Origin: CAYHBO01 sp964354855
GTDB taxonomy: Bacteria > Babelota > Babeliae > Babelales > RVW-14
Assembly (NCBI GenBank): GCA_964354855.1
Contig: CAYHBO010000033.1
Location: 1-17,822, forward strand
Direction of reading: 5' to 3'
Length of the DNA stretch: 17,822 nt
A program made the position numbers and the translations under genes. Shown here one piece after another: positions 14,529-17,822 of the stretch (position 1 is its first letter; each line of letters begins with the position of its first letter). The notes under the pieces are model-generated. The model worked only from the letters and a program-made list of their open reading frames with translations. It made no database searches and was not told the DNA's origin.

Positions 14529-15419
14529 ATGATTAAAAAATATCTTAAAAAAAAACTTGGGTATCTGATCAAGCGTATTGCACAAGCGTGCGCCCAAGAA
14601 ATTGAACAACGTGGGGGTAATACGCAGCCAACACAAATGATGCTGTACATGCATTATCGAAACTTGATGTTGGAATCAAAAAAATTACCATGTATCAACG
14701 AAGTTGGCTTTCGAGTTTTCTCACAAACCGATGAAGACGGTATTTTGCTCTATATTTTTTCACTAATCGGCTTTACCAATAAACAGTGCGTCGATATTGC
14801 GTTTGCATCACCTTACGGTTCCAATACGGCAAATCTGATCTGTAACCATGGATGGTCAGGGGTATTGATTTGTGGGAGTGCCGATGAAAAAATACTGTCC
14901 GATGATTTTTTTAATACGCATCCTGATGTAAAACTTCTGCCTCCCAAGGTTGTTAAAGCATGGGTGACTGCTGAAAATATTAACCAGCTCTTGCGTGACC
15001 AAGGCTTAACGGGATCAATTGATTTAATATCATTGGATATTGATGGCATAGACTACTGGTTATGGCAAAAGTTAGAAGCCGTAGATCCACGTGTGGTAGT
15101 GGTTGAGTTTCAAAGCTTATGGCCGGCTGAAACATCAGTGACGGTTCCCTATGATCCAGAGTTTCAGCGCCTAAAAATCCACCCTGATTATTTTGGGGCA
15201 TCGCTTGCGGCGTTTGTAAAACTTGCACAGAAAAAAGGTTATCGTTTGGTTGGGTGTAACAAGCATGGCTTTAATGCGTTTTTTATTAAAAATGAACTAC
15301 TTAGTGAAAGTATCTTGCCGACCATGTCGGTGCATGATGGATTAGCCTCTGCCTATGTACAAAGAGCACAGAAAATAAAGCGACCGATGGTTCAACATTT
15401 TCCATGGACTAAGGTTTAA
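14529..15419 (+). CDS. FkbM-like methyltransferase-fold protein with altered SAM motif
   Basis: A 296-residue protein. After a basic N-terminal stretch come FSQTDEDGILLYIFSLIGF, then VDIAFASPYGSNTANLI (88-104), NHGWSGVLICGS and SLDIDGIDYWLW (Asp170 and Asp172), followed by VVVVEF. The order fits the FkbM-type class I methyltransferase fold common in polysaccharide loci. The usual motif I glycine loop (of the form E-x-G-x-x-x-G-x-x-S-N-T) is degraded: the expected glycine after Ile90 is Ala91, and the acidic residue that normally binds the SAM ribose is replaced by Cys in LICGS. It may have lost SAM binding or have a new role. It starts 2 bases after the cupin gene. Confidence 0.65.
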   Translation: MIKKYLKKKLGYLIKRIAQACAQEIEQRGGNTQPTQMMLYMHYRNLMLESKKLPCINEVGFRVFSQTDEDGILLYIFSLIGFTNKQCVDIAFASPYGSNTANLICNHGWSGVLICGSADEKILSDDFFNTHPDVKLLPPKVVKAWVTAENINQLLRDQGLTGSIDLISLDIDGIDYWLWQKLEAVDPRVVVVEFQSLWPAETSVTVPYDPEFQRLKIHPDYFGASLAAFVKLAQKKGYRLVGCNKHGFNAFFIKNELLSESILPTMSVHDGLASAYVQRAQKIKRPMVQHFPWTKV

Positions 15420-15465
15420 TAAATATACAATGACAAGTCTTATCTTTTATATCGAAAGTTTTAGC

Positions 15466-15993
15466 ATGAACTCGACTTATTCAATTATCGAACTTAGTCC
15501 AGCTCAATGGCCAGCCTACAAAAAATTACGTCTCGAATCATTAATTAACGATCCAACCGCTTTTTTGGGAACGGTGCAAGAAGAAAGCGTTTATCCAGAT
15601 GACCTATGGCAAGAGCGCTTGATCGTCTCACAGCAGCCTAACAATAATTTTATGTTGTTTGCTGAACAACAGGGTACTCTCGTGGGGATGATTGGAGTTC
15701 TATGTGATACGCGTGAAAAAGTTAAGCATATTGCTCGTATGGTTTCGTTTTATGTCTCACCAAAAGAACGAGGACGTGGCATTGGTATTGCGTTGGTACA
15801 AGCAGCATTACATAAAATACACGTACGAAAGCATATTACTAAAATATCGCTTGATGTTACAGTGAAACAGGTTGGGGCTATCAAATTGTACGAATCGGTG
15901 GGGTTTGTGACGGTAGGTCGACTGAGAAATAATATCTGTGTAGAAGGTGTTTACTATGATGAGTTGGTGATGGAACGAGAGATTGTACTGTAA
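15466..15993 (+). CDS. GNAT-family N-acetyltransferase
   Basis: A 175-residue single-domain GNAT protein. The N-terminal alpha/beta part includes YKKLRLESLINDPTAFLG; the acetyl-CoA loop is ERGRGIGIALV; the C-terminal part includes AIKLYESVGF, the typical end of the fold. The ATG at 15466 is chosen because the fold starts there and GAAAG lies 7 bases upstream; an ATG at 15430 would add 12 residues with no site. Its substrate is not evident: a protein N-terminus, small amine or sugar amine are all possible. It is in the same direction as the glycan genes but separated by 46 bases from the gene before. A role as second acetyltransferase of the sugar route cannot be excluded. Confidence 0.85.
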   Translation: MNSTYSIIELSPAQWPAYKKLRLESLINDPTAFLGTVQEESVYPDDLWQERLIVSQQPNNNFMLFAEQQGTLVGMIGVLCDTREKVKHIARMVSFYVSPKERGRGIGIALVQAALHKIHVRKHITKISLDVTVKQVGAIKLYESVGFVTVGRLRNNICVEGVYYDELVMEREIVL

Positions 15994-16056
15994 AATAGGA
16001 TGACAATCATATTTTAGTGGTTAGAGTTATTTTTAACTATTTAATAGGAGTAGTTT

Positions 16057-16743
16057 ATGAAGATCAAAAATATAAAAATAATATCAGTTATGATCTTAAT
16101 ATTAATGTCCTGCAGGCAACAAGCACAGGCTATACAATATGTTAAAGATGCATTATATCTTCCAGCTACATTTTTAGCTTATCTGTGGTATGGATCAGCA
16201 GAGTATCAAGCAAAAAAAGTGAGAGAAGTTATAAAGCATCAAGCAACTGAAATTCTGCAGATTTTAGAATATTTTAATGATTATAATGCTGCATTTCAAC
16301 ATATGCCAAGACTGATGAACAATAATCTTGAACAATCACTACAAAAATTCGGATTAAGTTCTGAAGAAGAAATTGAATGTCGATTTGAAGCCAAGAAAAA
16401 GAATATTATTTGGTATCTATCTAAGGCTGTACTTCTTAATGCAACATTAGCAAAAATAGGGGTACAGTATTTCTTAAGAAATAATAATGGGTTCTGTATT
16501 TATCTGGATGAGTATTCGATATTTTATCTCAAAAAATTAATAACTGATTTCGGTACTGATAAATCATTAACTGATCTTAGTCTGGACGTCTCACATAAGT
16601 CGCATGAGACTTTAGCTCCGCTATATTTTGCTCTAGTAAATAAAATTTCACCTATGCATAATCTCGAATGGGACAAAAAAAGTAAATTACACGAAATTAT
16701 TATTAAGCCAAAATTTTTTCCAAAGCCTTTGAAACTGTGGTAG
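16057..16743 (+). CDS. Predicted exported protein of unknown function
   Basis: A 228-residue protein with a hydrophobic N-terminus (ISVMILILMSC) after a basic start. Cys19 lies in LMSC, close to a lipobox but with Met at the second place, so it could be a lipoprotein; cleavage after QAQA by signal peptidase I is equally possible. The mature part appears helical and charged, with no domain I recognise and two isolated cysteines. AGGAG upstream supports the ATG at 16057. It lies between a GNAT gene and an aminotransferase gene and ends just ahead of the latter, so it is probably in the same transcript, though its signal peptide is unlike those at 1526 and 2643. Confidence 0.7.
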   Translation: MKIKNIKIISVMILILMSCRQQAQAIQYVKDALYLPATFLAYLWYGSAEYQAKKVREVIKHQATEILQILEYFNDYNAAFQHMPRLMNNNLEQSLQKFGLSSEEEIECRFEAKKKNIIWYLSKAVLLNATLAKIGVQYFLRNNNGFCIYLDEYSIFYLKKLITDFGTDKSLTDLSLDVSHKSHETLAPLYFALVNKISPMHNLEWDKKSKLHEIIIKPKFFPKPLKLW

Positions 16744-16752
16744 GAGTACTTG

Positions 16753-17822
16753 ATGCAAATACTTAATATTTTATCCAAAAAAAGACTTACCGTTCCAGTC
16801 AATGAACCATGGCTTATTGGCAACGAACGCAAGTACCTTAACGAATGTCTTGATACCGGTTGGATATCTTCTGATGGTCCCTTTGTAAAAAAGTTTGAAG
16901 ATGTTTTCGCTCAACGCGTACAACGTAAGCATGGCATTGCGGTGAGTAACGGTAGTGTGGCGCTTGATGTTGCCGTTCAGGTATTGGGACTCGGGGTTGG
17001 TGATGAAGTGATCATGCCAACGTTTACCATTATTTCCTGTGCTGCTGCGATTGTGCGTGTTGGTGCAATTCCGGTGTTGGTTGATTGTAACCCTGAAACC
17101 TGGAATATGCAGGTGGAGCAGATTGAGGCAAAGATTACATCATGTACCAAGGCAATCATGGTGGTACATCTTTATGGGTTGCCAGTTGATATGGATCCGG
17201 TGCTTGCATTAGCTAAGAAATATAACTTAAAAATTATCGAAGATGCAGCACAGTCTGTAGGCCTCATGTACAAAGGCAAGCCATGTGGAAGTTTTGGTGA
17301 TATCAGTACGTTTAGTTTTTATGCAAATAAACAGGTGACGACCGGTGAGGGTGGCATGATTTTAACAAACGATGATGTGCTTGCTGAGCGATGTCGATCA
17401 TTGAGAAATTTATGCTTTAAGCCTGAGCGCAGATTTGTACATGATGAACTTGGCTATAACTTTCGGATTACTAATCTACAAGCAGCTTTAGGGTTGGCAC
17501 AAGTTGAAAAACTTGATGAAACGATTGCCAAAAAAAAAGCCATCGGAGCTTATTACACTAAGCATCTTAAAGAAATTAATTACTTACAATTGCCCTTAGC
17601 AACAACTGATTTTGCTGTAAACGAGTATTGGATTTATGGGTTGGTAGTTAAGCCATCATCACCCTACTCTGCTGATGAGATCGTAAAAAAACTTGCGGAT
17701 CATGGCATTGGTACGCGCCCGTTCTTTTGGCCGATGCATGAACAGCCCGTATTTCAAAAGATGGAATTGTTTCAGGGGGAGCGATATCCGAACGCTGAGT
17801 ATATTGCTCGGAATGGATTTTA
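16753..17822 (+). CDS. per: DegT-family sugar aminotransferase, GDP-perosamine-synthase-like (partial)
   Basis: PLP-dependent aminotransferase that would add an amino group to C4 of a 4-keto sugar, probably GDP-4-keto-6-deoxymannose. The frame is open for 356 codons and is cut by the window end. AGGAG at 16742-16746, 6 bases before the ATG, sets the start, directly after the previous stop. Motifs: WISSDGPFVKKFE, VSNGSVALDVA, EVIMPTFTIISCAAAIVRVG, VVHLYGLPVDMDPV, IEDAAQSVG, the PLP lysine (Lys193) in YANKQVTTGEGG, and GYNFRITNLQAALG. These follow GDP-perosamine synthase more closely than the LegC copy at 5509, from which it differs clearly. The substrate is inferred from family likeness and the presence of fcl. 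Confidence 0.85.
   Translation, partial: MQILNILSKKRLTVPVNEPWLIGNERKYLNECLDTGWISSDGPFVKKFEDVFAQRVQRKHGIAVSNGSVALDVAVQVLGLGVGDEVIMPTFTIISCAAAIVRVGAIPVLVDCNPETWNMQVEQIEAKITSCTKAIMVVHLYGLPVDMDPVLALAKKYNLKIIEDAAQSVGLMYKGKPCGSFGDISTFSFYANKQVTTGEGGMILTNDDVLAERCRSLRNLCFKPERRFVHDELGYNFRITNLQAALGLAQVEKLDETIAKKKAIGAYYTKHLKEINYLQLPLATTDFAVNEYWIYGLVVKPSSPYSADEIVKKLADHGIGTRPFFWPMHEQPVFQKMELFQGERYPNAEYIARNGF

Noticed and set aside
14466..14654. Minus-strand ORF at the cupin/FkbM junction, and similar minus-strand ORFs at 3731-3970, 6018-6209, 6509-6787, 10153-10368, 12495-12728, 14813-15228 and 16524-16832
   Set aside because: All are antisense to strongly supported genes and show no motifs.
1..17822. CRISPR array, tRNA or rRNA genes, intact insertion sequence
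   Set aside because: No regular direct repeats with spacers, no tRNA-like cloverleaf or rRNA stretch, and no transposase frame were seen.

Overview
The window is a low-GC (by eye under 40% G+C) bacterial surface-glycan locus. Nearly every gene makes an activated sugar or handles a glycan. The code is standard: TAA, TAG and TGA all end good genes, and GTG and TTG starts are used. Three predicted secreted proteins of unknown function, and short palindromic repeats scattered between genes, suggest a Gram-negative-type bacterium, perhaps a host-associated or candidate-phylum lineage such as Dependentiae/TM6. That taxonomic guess rests on style only and is weak.

Layout. 1-228: little coding signal, with an 80-bp palindromic repeat at 121-200. 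229-1161: GDP-L-fucose synthase (fcl). 1158-2643 (minus strand): two small secreted-protein genes with nearly the same signal peptide; the shorter one is probably broken by an in-frame stop. 2820-9879 (plus strand): an apparently complete set for CMP-legionaminic acid by the GDP-sugar route: ptmE-like guanylyltransferase, legF/neuA, legB, legC, legG/neuC, legI/neuB and a neuD/pglD-type acetyltransferase (candidate legH). The genes overlap, except for a 399-bp gap between legG and legI that holds two nested palindromic repeats.

10058-15419: a block that probably uses the sugars. It has a 605-residue polytopic membrane protein (YkoS/DUF6044-like), a protein resembling DUF115/GT42 sialyltransferases that is the best candidate nonulosonate transferase, a DxD glycosyltransferase, a cupin and a FkbM-like methyltransferase-fold protein. 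Another copy of the palindromic repeat lies at 12819-12941. 15466-15993 is a GNAT acetyltransferase, 16057-16743 an unknown exported protein, and 16753 to the window end a DegT-type sugar aminotransferase resembling GDP-perosamine synthase, cut by the window edge.

How it fits together (inference). GlcN-1-P is activated with GTP, converted to GDP-GlcNAc by an acetyltransferase not in the window, then dehydrated (LegB), aminated (LegC), acetylated (NeuD-like), hydrolysed and epimerised (LegG), condensed with PEP (LegI) and activated with CTP (LegF). The DUF115/GT42-like protein may then transfer it. Fcl at one end and the perosamine-synthase-like enzyme at the other both use GDP-4-keto-6-deoxymannose, so the glycan may also carry fucose and perosamine. 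No flagellar gene is visible, so lipopolysaccharide, capsule or surface protein is the likelier acceptor.
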